A DNA stretch of 6,246 bases from Candidatus Izemoplasmatales bacterium (GTDB taxonomy: Bacteria; Bacillota_I; Bacilli_A; Izemoplasmatales; Hujiaoplasmataceae): contig JAQWBC010000064.1 of the NCBI GenBank assembly GCA_028707415.1, positions 1 through 6,246 of the forward strand, in the 5' to 3' direction. The notes under the pieces were generated by a model, which was not told where the DNA came from, did not search any database, and saw only the letters and a list, made by a program, of their open reading frames with translations. The position numbers and the translations under genes were made by a program. Shown here piece by piece: positions 1-5,471 of the stretch. Position 1 is the stretch's first letter. Every line of letters begins with the position of its first letter.

Positions 1-2
1 CT

Positions 3-443
3 ATTCAAGCAATGCGGTATGGTTGTTCGGTTTGCGATATTTTGAAGATAGAGAAGCGCGAATTAGAATTGTTAACAAATGAAAATGACATTGACGAAGC
101 GGTTAAAATCCTCCGACAAGAATTTTCGATACCTTTAATCTTCGTTACGGTCGGAAAAGCCGGTAGTTATGCTTTCTTTGAAGGCTGCAAGGTGTTTTCG
201 GAAGGGTTTGTTACTGATCAAACTATCGATACCACCGGTGCAGGAGATGCCTTTTTTGGATATTGTTTAGCAGAAGTATTAACAAAAAACAATTTCCATT
301 TTAATAAACGAGATATGATGGAAATGCTTAAAATGGCTAATGCCGCTGCTTCATTTGTGACCACAAAAAAGGGGGCTTTAACAATTATGCCCAGTTTAGA
401 TGAAGTTCAAAAGTATTTAGATCAATTTAACTTGAATCAATAG
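3..443 (+). CDS. PfkB-family carbohydrate kinase, probable fructokinase (3' part, cut by the window edge)
   Basis: This is the C-terminal part of an ATP-dependent sugar kinase of the PfkB/ribokinase fold, which phosphorylates a sugar (probably fructose to fructose-6-phosphate) in the cytoplasm. The reading frame is open to the left edge, so the ATG at 12 is internal and the N-terminal half (sugar-binding lid, PfkB signature 1) is missing. The segment DILKIEKRELELLT is the usual 'K.s.eE...L.' strand-helix of the family. The PfkB signature 2, DTTGAGDAFFG, begins at base 228; its GAGD holds the anion hole and the catalytic Asp (codon 246-248). The tail ANAAASFVTTKKGALTIMPS matches the family's closing helix and 'G A...MP' turn. 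Known fructokinases resemble this in the VT.GK.GS and DTTGAGDAF segments, but substrate cannot be fixed without the N-terminus. It ends at TAG. No convincing terminator follows, so transcripts may run into the next gene. Confidence 0.9.
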   Translation: MQAMRYGCSVCDILKIEKRELELLTNENDIDEAVKILRQEFSIPLIFVTVGKAGSYAFFEGCKVFSEGFVTDQTIDTTGAGDAFFGYCLAEVLTKNNFHFNKRDMMEMLKMANAAASFVTTKKGALTIMPSLDEVQKYLDQFNLNQ

Positions 444-464
444 TATAGGAAACTGAACAAGTAG

Positions 465-483
465 TATAATTTAACCTGGGTTA
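465..483 (+). promoter_or_regulatory. Candidate promoter -10 with adjoining palindrome upstream of the YwaF-like gene
   Basis: A perfect TATAAT lies at 465-470, followed at once by TAACC-TG-GGTTA (472-483), a two-fold symmetric 12-mer covering the expected transcription start near 477. No good -35 box is found 16-18 bases upstream and there is no TGn extension, so promoter strength is uncertain. The palindrome is placed where a repressor would block initiation; no family is recognised. A second, imperfect symmetric stretch (495-518, CACT...AGTG around ATTTTAAAAT) lies just before the ribosome site. AT-rich DNA gives such patterns by chance, so confidence is low. Confidence 0.3.
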
Positions 484-527
484 TCTTTAAATATCACTAG
501 CATTTTAAAATCTAAGTGAAAGACATT

Positions 528-533
528 AGGAGG
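528..533 (+). promoter_or_regulatory. Shine-Dalgarno AGGAGG that fixes a TTG start
   Basis: A full consensus AGGAGG lies nine bases before TTG at 543-545. The first in-frame ATG is 14 codons further on (585) and has no ribosome site, so this sequence decides the start of the YwaF-like gene. Confidence 0.85.
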
Positions 534-542
534 AAATAAAAC

Positions 543-1268
543 TTGTATAATCTCGACCACATTTTATATATTATTTTTAGTCTCATGATAATTGTGATTT
601 TTAGTATCATATTTAAAAATGTGAGTGCTCGTACAAGAATTAATATTATGCGAATTATTGCCATGTTGACAATAATAACTCATGTTTCGACCCTGTTTTA
701 TAATTACTTTGTCAACCCGAACAACACCATTTTTTCGGAAAAATCGACGATTTATCCTTATTATTTTTGCAATTTAATGATGATCCTTTTACCAATCACA
801 TTTTGTGGTCCAAAAGTTCTCAGACCATTATATCCCTTTGTTCTTTGGGGGGCTTTCTTTGGGGGAATGATTACCACCGCAGTTCCAGAATTCTATAATG
901 GGGGTAATCTTTTCACAATCGGGGTATTCAAATCGTTTTTATCGCATTCGTTCATGATTTTAGCTTTTACTTATGCTACAGTGTCCGGAGAATATAAAAT
1001 TCGTTTAAAAGACATGTGGGTATTTCCATTGGGATTATTATTCTGTGGAGTAATCGGGGTTTTCAATAATTTCTTGTGGACAGAATTTGCGTTAGGAGAA
1101 GCTAATTCGATGTACTTAAACGCTCCTGCTTTGGAAGGAACTCCCTTTAACGGCTATGTTATTGCATTAATAATGATGGTTGTGGTATACTCGACAGCTT
1201 TCGTAATTGAGACTATAAGAAAGAAAAAATCCGTTTCATCTTACGAACAGAAGGAATTGATAGCATAA
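543..1268 (+). CDS. YwaF-like (TIGR02206-type) seven-helix integral membrane protein
   Basis: The 241-residue protein is almost entirely membrane embedded. About seven hydrophobic segments are visible at residues 5-24, 33-56, 71-88, 95-114, 128-146, 157-176 and 203-224, with a basic C-terminal tail (RKKK at 226-229). It resembles the Bacillus YwaF family of conserved membrane proteins, whose function is unknown. Points of likeness are the length (about 230-240), the 'YPYYFCNLMMILLP' helix (family: polar-His/Cys-x-L...LP), His135 in helix 5, and the 'FNNFLW...GEANSMYLNAP' loop (residues 174-195), which fits the family's N-x-MYL-x-x-P loop. The start is TTG at 543, supported by a perfect AGGAGG nine bases upstream. 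It lies 99 bases after the sugar kinase on the same strand and may be read through from it, or use its own weak promoter. It is followed by a terminator. No enzymatic role should be inferred. Confidence 0.75.
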   Translation: MYNLDHILYIIFSLMIIVIFSIIFKNVSARTRINIMRIIAMLTIITHVSTLFYNYFVNPNNTIFSEKSTIYPYYFCNLMMILLPITFCGPKVLRPLYPFVLWGAFFGGMITTAVPEFYNGGNLFTIGVFKSFLSHSFMILAFTYATVSGEYKIRLKDMWVFPLGLLFCGVIGVFNNFLWTEFALGEANSMYLNAPALEGTPFNGYVIALIMMVVVYSTAFVIETIRKKKSVSSYEQKELIA

Positions 1269-1277
1269 GTTCCCACC

Positions 1278-1315
1278 AAAAAACTGGTATTCCTCAATGG
1301 AAAACCAGTTTTTTT
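1278..1315. terminator. Bidirectional rho-independent terminator between convergent genes
   Basis: AAAAAACTGGT (1278-1288) pairs perfectly with ACCAGTTTTTT (1304-1314) around a 15-base loop. It has a T run on the + side and an A run (T run on the - strand) on the other, so it can end both the YwaF-like gene and the repressor gene. The repressor's stop codon (1314-1316) overlaps the T run. Confidence 0.85.
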
Positions 1316-1904
1316 AATTTAGTTTCAATTTTGACCATAAGACAATCAAAACTTGAGTGGGAATTCCGAGAATGAAAATTAACCAAAGATTATAATCAAG
1401 CAACTGAATAAAAACACAAGCAAGTAAGGTCCAATTGATTTCGGACATGATTATAAAGACGTTTTTTCTGCGTCCCCAAAATCCGTTGAAAACCAGTAAC
1501 ACTATCCCCGACACGGGTAGTGCCCAGAGAAACACTTGCCAAAATATAATCGGTGTATTAATGCTTGTGTATACAAAGATGATGGTTGCCAATAACCATA
1601 CTAAAGAGACAACCATTGAAGCAATAACGGTACGATTGGTTTTTATTTCTTGAGGAATCAAGAAATTTTCGATTTCGTTTTTTGCGTTTTCGTGAACAAA
1701 ATAATCAATGGTGACCCCAAAAATTTCGGAAAGGTGATAAAGAACTTCAATATCCGGTGTTGATTCCGCTCTTTCCCACTTCGAAATCGCTTTGTCCGTA
1801 TAATTAAGTTTATCAGCTAATTCGGCTTGGGTCAAATTGTGTATTTTGCGTAATTCGGTAATGTTTTCTGCCACAATGGCTTTTATATCATTCATATTCA
1901 TCAT
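1314..1904 (-). CDS. XRE-family transcriptional repressor with C-terminal membrane domain
   Basis: The 196-residue protein has a Cro/CI-type helix-turn-helix at about residues 13-68. The stretch NLTQAELADKLNYTDKAISK carries helices 2 and 3, followed by WERAESTPDIEVLYHLSEIFGV-type text typical of the family. After a charged linker (70-90) come about four hydrophobic segments at 92-112, 118-140, 148-168 and 170-191. It is therefore a DNA-binding protein tethered to the membrane, an architecture common in Bacillota, where the membrane part is thought to sense envelope state or a partner; this is inference here. ATG codons occur at residues 1, 2 and 4. Family members usually begin M-N-x-I-K, matching Met4 (1893-1895). 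No Shine-Dalgarno precedes any of them, and a -10 box overlaps Met1, so Met4 on a leaderless mRNA is the likelier true start. It is divergent from the glycosyltransferase fusion gene, the most probable target besides itself. Confidence 0.9.
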   Translation of the reverse strand: MMNMNDIKAIVAENITELRKIHNLTQAELADKLNYTDKAISKWERAESTPDIEVLYHLSEIFGVTIDYFVHENAKNEIENFLIPQEIKTNRTVIASMVVSLVWLLATIIFVYTSINTPIIFWQVFLWALPVSGIVLLVFNGFWGRRKNVFIIMSEINWTLLACVFIQLLDYNLWLIFILGIPTQVLIVLWSKLKLN

Positions 1905-1911
1905 TATAGCA
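1903..1911 (-). promoter_or_regulatory. Extended -10 promoter overlapping the repressor's first ATG
   Basis: Read on the - strand, 1911-1903 is TGCTATAAT with a further TG before it: a perfect TATAAT with the TGn extension that can replace a -35 box (no good TTGACA is seen 17 bases upstream). The first annotated ATG (1904-1902) overlaps the last base of the -10, so it could not be transcribed from this promoter. Initiation seven bases downstream would be at 1895, the A of the Met4 codon, predicting a leaderless mRNA. A different upstream promoter cannot be excluded. Confidence 0.45.
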
Positions 1912-1946
1912 CATTTTATAATTATAAATAGATGTTTTTCCGAGTC

Positions 1947-2009
1947 TACGAACAGGAGAATGCAACTCTACGATTTAGAATGCCAACTGTAGAATAGATT
2001 GCGTTCGTA
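1947..2009. repeat. Direct and inverted repeats in the divergent control region
   Basis: Two related words occur 20 bases apart, about two helical turns: GAATGCAACTCTACGA (1958-1973) and GAATGCCAACTGTAGA (1978-1993). They are flanked by the perfect inverted pair TACGAAC (1947-1953) and GTTCGTA (2003-2009). The block sits between the repressor's start and the promoter of the glycosyltransferase fusion, where an operator for both would be expected. No known motif is recognised, so binding by the adjacent XRE protein is inference. Confidence 0.4.
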
Positions 2010-2014
2010 TTAGG

Positions 2015-2043
2015 TTGGTTTTGTGTGGTAAATCGAATACAAT
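2015..2043 (+). promoter_or_regulatory. Candidate sigma-70-type promoter of the glycosyltransferase-acyltransferase gene
   Basis: TTGGTT (2015-2020) and TACAAT (2038-2043) are separated by an ideal 17 bases. The -10 differs from consensus at one base; the -35 keeps TTG. Initiation near 2050 leaves about 12 bases to the ATG at 2063 and about 28 to the codon favoured by the Shine-Dalgarno at 2065. Confidence 0.5.
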
Positions 2044-2062
2044 AACGGTGTGAATAAGCACA

Positions 2063-4048
2063 ATGGAGGTGAAGGCTATAATTGTTACGATTGTATGCGA
2101 TGTCCTTGGTATAGAGAATAATGGCACAACTATTGCGGCTATGAACTTAATACGTAGTCTTAAACAACGAGGGCATGAAGTTCGGGTGGTGTGCCCGGAT
2201 CAAACCCGGAAAAACGAGCCAGGATTTTTCGTAGTTCCGGTACATAATCTTGGTGTCTTGAACCGATATGTGGCCAAAAACGGGGTAGTACTTGCAAAAC
2301 CCGATCGAAAAATCTTATATAGTGCTATCAAAGATGCTGATGTTGTCCATTTGATGACACCGTTTGCGTTATGCATTGCAGCTCGAAAAATTGCTAAGAA
2401 ACTGGATAAACCTTTGACAGCCGGATTTCATTGTCAGGCGGAGAATTTCACTAATCATTTATTTCTGATGAATTGTCGTTTGGCAAATTTGATCACATAT
2501 AAGTCTTTTTACCACAATATTTATCGTTTTTGCGATTGTATTCATTATCCTTCCCAATTTATCTGTGATCTTTTTGAAAAAACGATTAAGAACACAAATC
2601 ATTATGTGATTTCCAATGGTGTAAATAATTGCTTTAAGCAACAAGCAACAAAAAAGCCTGCCGAATATGAAGAGCGGTTTGTAATTCTATTCACTGGCCG
2701 CTATAGCAAAGAAAAATCCCACCGAGTTTTGATTGAAGCGGTATCAAAATCAAAGTACGCAAATAAAATTCAATTAATATTCGCTGGTGATGGGCCATTA
2801 AAAGAACAGCTTATTGAACTATCGCACAAACTACTCAAAAATCAACCTTTGTTTCATTTTTTTACTCGACAAGAACTGATTAATGTTATCAATTACGCAG
2901 ACCTCTATGTTCATCCGGCGGAAATTGAAATTGAAGCAATCGCTTGTTTAGAAGCCATTACTTGTGGTCTAGTTCCGGTAATTGCTGACTCTGAACGCAG
3001 CGCGACTAGACATTTTGCATTATCGAATACCAATCTTTTTCGCACTAATGATAGTATCGATCTTGCTAATAAAATTGATTATTGGTTCGAACATCCCGAT
3101 GAAAGAAGACAATGTTCAAAACAGTATGTCGGTTATTCGTCTCAGTTTGATCATGATAGTTGCATGGCAAAAATGGAGAAAATGCTTTTTGATGCTGTAA
3201 AGATAGTTTCACAACGTAAAACAAACAAAAAAATAATATACTATGCCGATGAACTCCACGATGATTTCTCGGGAACCCATATTCAAACCAGTAAACCGGA
3301 TTCGTCATACAGATATGCCCCAAAAGGGATTCTTTGGCGATTGGCTGCGTTTTTACTTTATCGTTTTATTGCGACACCGATTGGTTTTGGAATGGGCAGT
3401 ATTGGCTATGGATTGCGGATAAAAAATAAAAAAGTATTACGACCTTTCCGCAAAAGTGGATATTTTTTGTATGGCAATCATACTCAAACCGTATTTGATG
3501 CTTTTTTACCTACACTTGTGGCGTTTCCTAAAAAAACATTTTTGCTTGCCAATCCTGATGCCGTATCAATACACGGAATTCGACAAATGGTACAGATGCT
3601 CGGGGCAATTCCGATTCCGGGAACTAATCAAGGCATGAAAAATATGGTTGAAGCCCTGGAAAAGACGAATCTAGATGGTAATTGTATCGCAATCTATCCA
3701 GAAGCCCATATATGGCCATATTATACAAGAATAAGAGCTTTTCCTGCCAACTCTTTTGCATTCCCAGTTAAATTCGATGCACCTTGTTTTTCGTTTACTA
3801 CCACTTATCAGGAACGGAAAAGCATTTTCCACCGAAAAAAGAAACCGCGAATTACAGTGTATGTCGATGGTCCTTTTTTTGCTGACGCAAATTTAGACCG
3901 AAATCAAGCAAAAAGCCAACTGCGTGATGAAATATACACATCTATGCAAAGAAATGCAACAAAATATAATGAGTTTCAATATGTAGAATATCGAAAAGTC
4001 GATATTGCAGCGAAGCAATTAAATAGTATTATAGAAGGACAGGCTTAA
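2063..4048 (+). CDS. Bifunctional GT4 glycosyltransferase / PlsC-like acyltransferase fusion
   Basis: The 661-residue protein holds two enzymes. Residues 1-380 are a GT-B fold, family 4 glycosyltransferase. The acceptor half has VCDVLGIENNGTTIAA (11-26) and GFHCQAENFTNHLFLM (121-136). The donor half has TGRYSKEKS (211-219, basic residues that usually hold the nucleotide-sugar phosphates) and an EX7E pair, Glu289 and Glu297, before CGLVPVI. Residues 389-661 are a lysophospholipid (PlsC-like) acyltransferase, with GNHTQTVFD (471-479), YPEAH (545-549) and a conserved-looking FTTTYQERK strand; a hydrophobic stretch at 423-450 may anchor it. The catalytic His473 and Asp479 are spaced HX5D rather than the textbook HX4D. 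The join (about base 3230) is in one clean frame. The likely role is sugar transfer to a lipid plus acylation, i.e. glycolipid synthesis at the inner membrane face; the exact sugar and lipid are unknown. The start is uncertain: the ATG at 2063 has no ribosome site, while GGAGG lies just inside it. A terminator follows. Confidence 0.85.
   Translation: MEVKAIIVTIVCDVLGIENNGTTIAAMNLIRSLKQRGHEVRVVCPDQTRKNEPGFFVVPVHNLGVLNRYVAKNGVVLAKPDRKILYSAIKDADVVHLMTPFALCIAARKIAKKLDKPLTAGFHCQAENFTNHLFLMNCRLANLITYKSFYHNIYRFCDCIHYPSQFICDLFEKTIKNTNHYVISNGVNNCFKQQATKKPAEYEERFVILFTGRYSKEKSHRVLIEAVSKSKYANKIQLIFAGDGPLKEQLIELSHKLLKNQPLFHFFTRQELINVINYADLYVHPAEIEIEAIACLEAITCGLVPVIADSERSATRHFALSNTNLFRTNDSIDLANKIDYWFEHPDERRQCSKQYVGYSSQFDHDSCMAKMEKMLFDAVKIVSQRKTNKKIIYYADELHDDFSGTHIQTSKPDSSYRYAPKGILWRLAAFLLYRFIATPIGFGMGSIGYGLRIKNKKVLRPFRKSGYFLYGNHTQTVFDAFLPTLVAFPKKTFLLANPDAVSIHGIRQMVQMLGAIPIPGTNQGMKNMVEALEKTNLDGNCIAIYPEAHIWPYYTRIRAFPANSFAFPVKFDAPCFSFTTTYQERKSIFHRKKKPRITVYVDGPFFADANLDRNQAKSQLRDEIYTSMQRNATKYNEFQYVEYRKVDIAAKQLNSIIEGQA
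2065..2069 (+). promoter_or_regulatory. Strong Shine-Dalgarno inside the apparent N-terminus of the fusion gene
   Basis: GGAGG (extended GGAGGTGA, 2065-2072) overlaps the last base of the only in-frame ATG (2063-2065), so it cannot serve that ATG. Eight bases downstream is ATA (2078-2080), and ATT follows at 2081-2083, both in frame. As I recall related glycosyltransferases, they begin M-K-x-x-I-V-C-D, and the ATA codon aligns with that Met. Either translation starts at a rare AUA/AUU codon, or the ATG is used weakly without a ribosome site. No in-frame ATG, GTG or TTG exists at proper spacing. Confidence 0.5.
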
Positions 4049-4077
4049 ATATTAATGCCAATAATAATACAGCGTCA

Positions 4078-4105
4078 AAAAAGAGACAAAAAATTGTCTC
4101 TTTTT
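4078..4105. terminator. Bidirectional rho-independent terminator between convergent genes
   Basis: A perfect 12-base stem, AAAAAGAGACAA (4078-4089) with TTGTCTCTTTTT (4094-4105), has an AAAA loop. The T run on the + side and the A run on the other let it stop both the fusion gene (ending 4048) and the diguanylate cyclase gene (ending 4143). Confidence 0.9.
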
Positions 4106-4142
4106 AAATTATTATTAAGTTTAGCGTTTTAACAAATAGCTT

Positions 4143-5156
4143 TCAGCGAACTATGTTTCGGCCATCATTTTTTGCTTGATTTAACTTGGCATCAGCTTTT
4201 TGAATCATTTCACTTGCCCCGCTTTCGTTATTAAAACCAACTACACCAATACTAATAGTTATTGGAATCAAAGCGGTGTCTGTAGTCATTGGATTCATCT
4301 CAATAAACAACCTTAATCTTTCGGCGATTTTTTGACCTTCTATTAAATGTGTATTGGGTAAGATCATTGCAAACTCATCACCGCCATAGCGAAATGAGAT
4401 ATCCTCGGATCTCGTGATGGCCGCCATCTGCCCGGCAACATAACGCAATCCCGAGTCTCCGATAAGATGGCCATAGGTGTCGTTGATTTCCTTAAAGTGA
4501 TCGATATCGATGAAAATCAAGCAGAATTCAGCAGAATAACCGCCTAAGCGTTTACGAGCAAAGATTTTAATTGTCATTTCTAATGATTCAAAAAAATGTT
4601 TTTGGTTATACAAACCTGTAAGATCATCAATCAATGAAAGGGCTTGGAGTTTGGCATGAGCTTTGGCTAATTCTTCCTCGGCGTGCACTAATTTTGTCAT
4701 GTCGCGGGATATACCCCAAGTTCCGATAGTTTTGCCAGTGTTATCATATAAAGGATACTTTGAAGTCGAGAAGATCAATATTTCACCATCGGCGTTCATC
4801 CCTTGTTCCATCTTGTTAACGATGGGAACTCCGGTTTTCATAATCAGAATTTCATCTTGTCGTGATTGTTTGGCAAAAATCTCGGGGTAGAAATCAGCAT
4901 CGCTTTTGCCAATCAGTTGGTTGGGATCATTGACGCCAAATTGGATTGCATGAGCTTTATCATTTAGAATGAAGTGGGAGTCGACATCTTTGAAATATAT
5001 GGTATCTTCAGAGTTGTTTAGGAGAGTATCGATAATCATTGCATCGGAAATTATCTTCGTTTGTTTGTGTTGAAAAAAATCGGTATAACTGATATTATGC
5101 TGATGGTTTTGACTGTTATGTGGGGAAATAACTGTTTTCTTGGTTTTGTTTTCCAT
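4143..5156 (-). CDS. PAS-GGDEF diguanylate cyclase
   Basis: The 337-residue cytoplasmic protein makes the second messenger c-di-GMP from two GTP. Residues 1-35 are a polar, low-complexity tail. A PAS sensor domain spans about 38-155, with IYFKDVDSHFILND, the IGKSDADFYP turn and the closing GTWGISRDMT, the 'GIsRDIT' end typical of PAS/PAC units. A short coiled-coil linker (156-173, EEELAKAHAKL) leads to the GGDEF domain (174-337). The signature RYGGDEF is intact (258-262), as are the metal aspartates in FIDIDHFKEIND (Asp217 onward), so activity is likely. RSED at 249-252, five residues before GGDEF, is a canonical RxxD inhibitory site, predicting feedback by c-di-GMP. There is no EAL domain and no membrane segment. 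The ATG start is supported by AAGGAG (5170-5165) eight bases upstream. The stop is TGA, at the natural end of the domain, which argues for genetic code 11. The PAS ligand cannot be told. Confidence 0.95.
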   Translation of the reverse strand: MENKTKKTVISPHNSQNHQHNISYTDFFQHKQTKIISDAMIIDTLLNNSEDTIYFKDVDSHFILNDKAHAIQFGVNDPNQLIGKSDADFYPEIFAKQSRQDEILIMKTGVPIVNKMEQGMNADGEILIFSTSKYPLYDNTGKTIGTWGISRDMTKLVHAEEELAKAHAKLQALSLIDDLTGLYNQKHFFESLEMTIKIFARKRLGGYSAEFCLIFIDIDHFKEINDTYGHLIGDSGLRYVAGQMAAITRSEDISFRYGGDEFAMILPNTHLIEGQKIAERLRLFIEMNPMTTDTALIPITISIGVVGFNNESGASEMIQKADAKLNQAKNDGRNIVR

Positions 5157-5192
5157 TAAATTATCTCCTTCAATTGCATAAACCTTTATTAC

Positions 5193-5222
5193 ATACTAAC
5201 ATTTTTTATGGGTTTTTGTCAA
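5193..5222 (-). promoter_or_regulatory. Candidate promoter of the diguanylate cyclase gene
   Basis: On the - strand a perfect -35 TTGACA (5222-5217) is followed after 18 bases by TAGTAT (5198-5193), which matches four of six -10 positions. Initiation near 5186 would give a leader of about 30 bases containing the AAGGAG ribosome site. Confidence 0.55.
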
Positions 5223-5367
5223 GACAACCATCGATTTTGGAGGCGTATTATCTACGTTGAATTAGTTATATTTTTCAGCGTTAAGATATAACGGATTTGA
5301 TACAAAATAACTGAGATTATCATAAAGAAAGGCATTCATATATAAATATTTGATTTATTGCGTTTGT

Positions 5368-5398
5368 TTGATACTTAATCACACTAATCGTTTATAAT
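5368..5398 (+). promoter_or_regulatory. Candidate promoter of the gtrA-like gene
   Basis: A perfect -10 TATAAT (5393-5398) is preceded by TTGATA (5368-5373) with a longish 19-base spacer. AT-rich DNA just upstream may help. Initiation near 5405 gives a leader of roughly 67 bases that begins with the GATGTA repeats. Confidence 0.55.
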
Positions 5399-5405
5399 TA
5401 TTACA

Positions 5406-5428
5406 GATGTATCTACTACATCGATGTA
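5406..5428. repeat. GATGTA / TACATC repeat cluster, likely operator or leader hairpin
   Basis: Three copies of one six-base word lie in 23 bases: GATGTA (5406-5411), its reverse complement TACATC (5417-5422) and GATGTA again (5423-5428). The last two form the perfect 12-base palindrome TACATCGATGTA (5417-5428). The first two form a stem with a five-base loop. The cluster begins at the predicted transcription start of the gtrA-like gene, so it could be a repressor site or an alternative-pairing RNA element. The N4 spacing between TACA and TGTA differs from the TACA-N2-TGTA of CopY boxes. Confidence 0.5.
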
Positions 5429-5471
5429 TATGAAATAGTTTGAATGTCTCAAAGGAAAAGGGAATGAATTT

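Larger units (their letters stand above)
5157..5471. other. Divergent intergenic region between the cyclase and gtrA-like genes
   Basis: This 315-base gap holds no convincing gene. From left to right it contains the cyclase ribosome site (5165-5170) and promoter (5193-5222, - strand). An orphan GGAGG follows at 5239-5243, with no usable start codon. Next is an inverted pair GTTATAT/ATATAAC (5265-5271 and 5286-5292, 14-base loop). An AT-rich track (5338-5360), which could act as an UP element, leads to the gtrA-like gene's promoter (5368-5398). A GATGTA repeat cluster (5406-5428) and that gene's ribosome site (5458-5463) complete it. Confidence 0.6.

Noticed and set aside
3173..3190. Possible internal start for a separate acyltransferase (ATG at 3173 or 3182 near GGAG)
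   Set aside because: The GGAG lies only three bases before the ATG at 3182, too close, and neither codon falls at the domain boundary near 3230.
2459..3323. Frames on both strands inside the glycosyltransferase (for example 2459-2644, 2982-3200, 3066-3323)
   Set aside because: They lie wholly within a well-supported gene, lack ribosome sites and family features, and are shadows.
5239..5291. Orphan GGAGG (5239-5243) followed by an open stretch of 14 codons (5247-5288, stop at 5289) encoding a hydrophobic peptide
   Set aside because: It has no ATG, GTG or TTG at a usable distance in that frame; the TTG at 5257 reaches a stop after two codons. Probably chance.
5417..5428. CopY/BlaI-type operator reading of TACATCGATGTA
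   Set aside because: The two half-sites TACA and TGTA are separated by four bases, not two as in cop boxes, and no regulator of that family is in the window.
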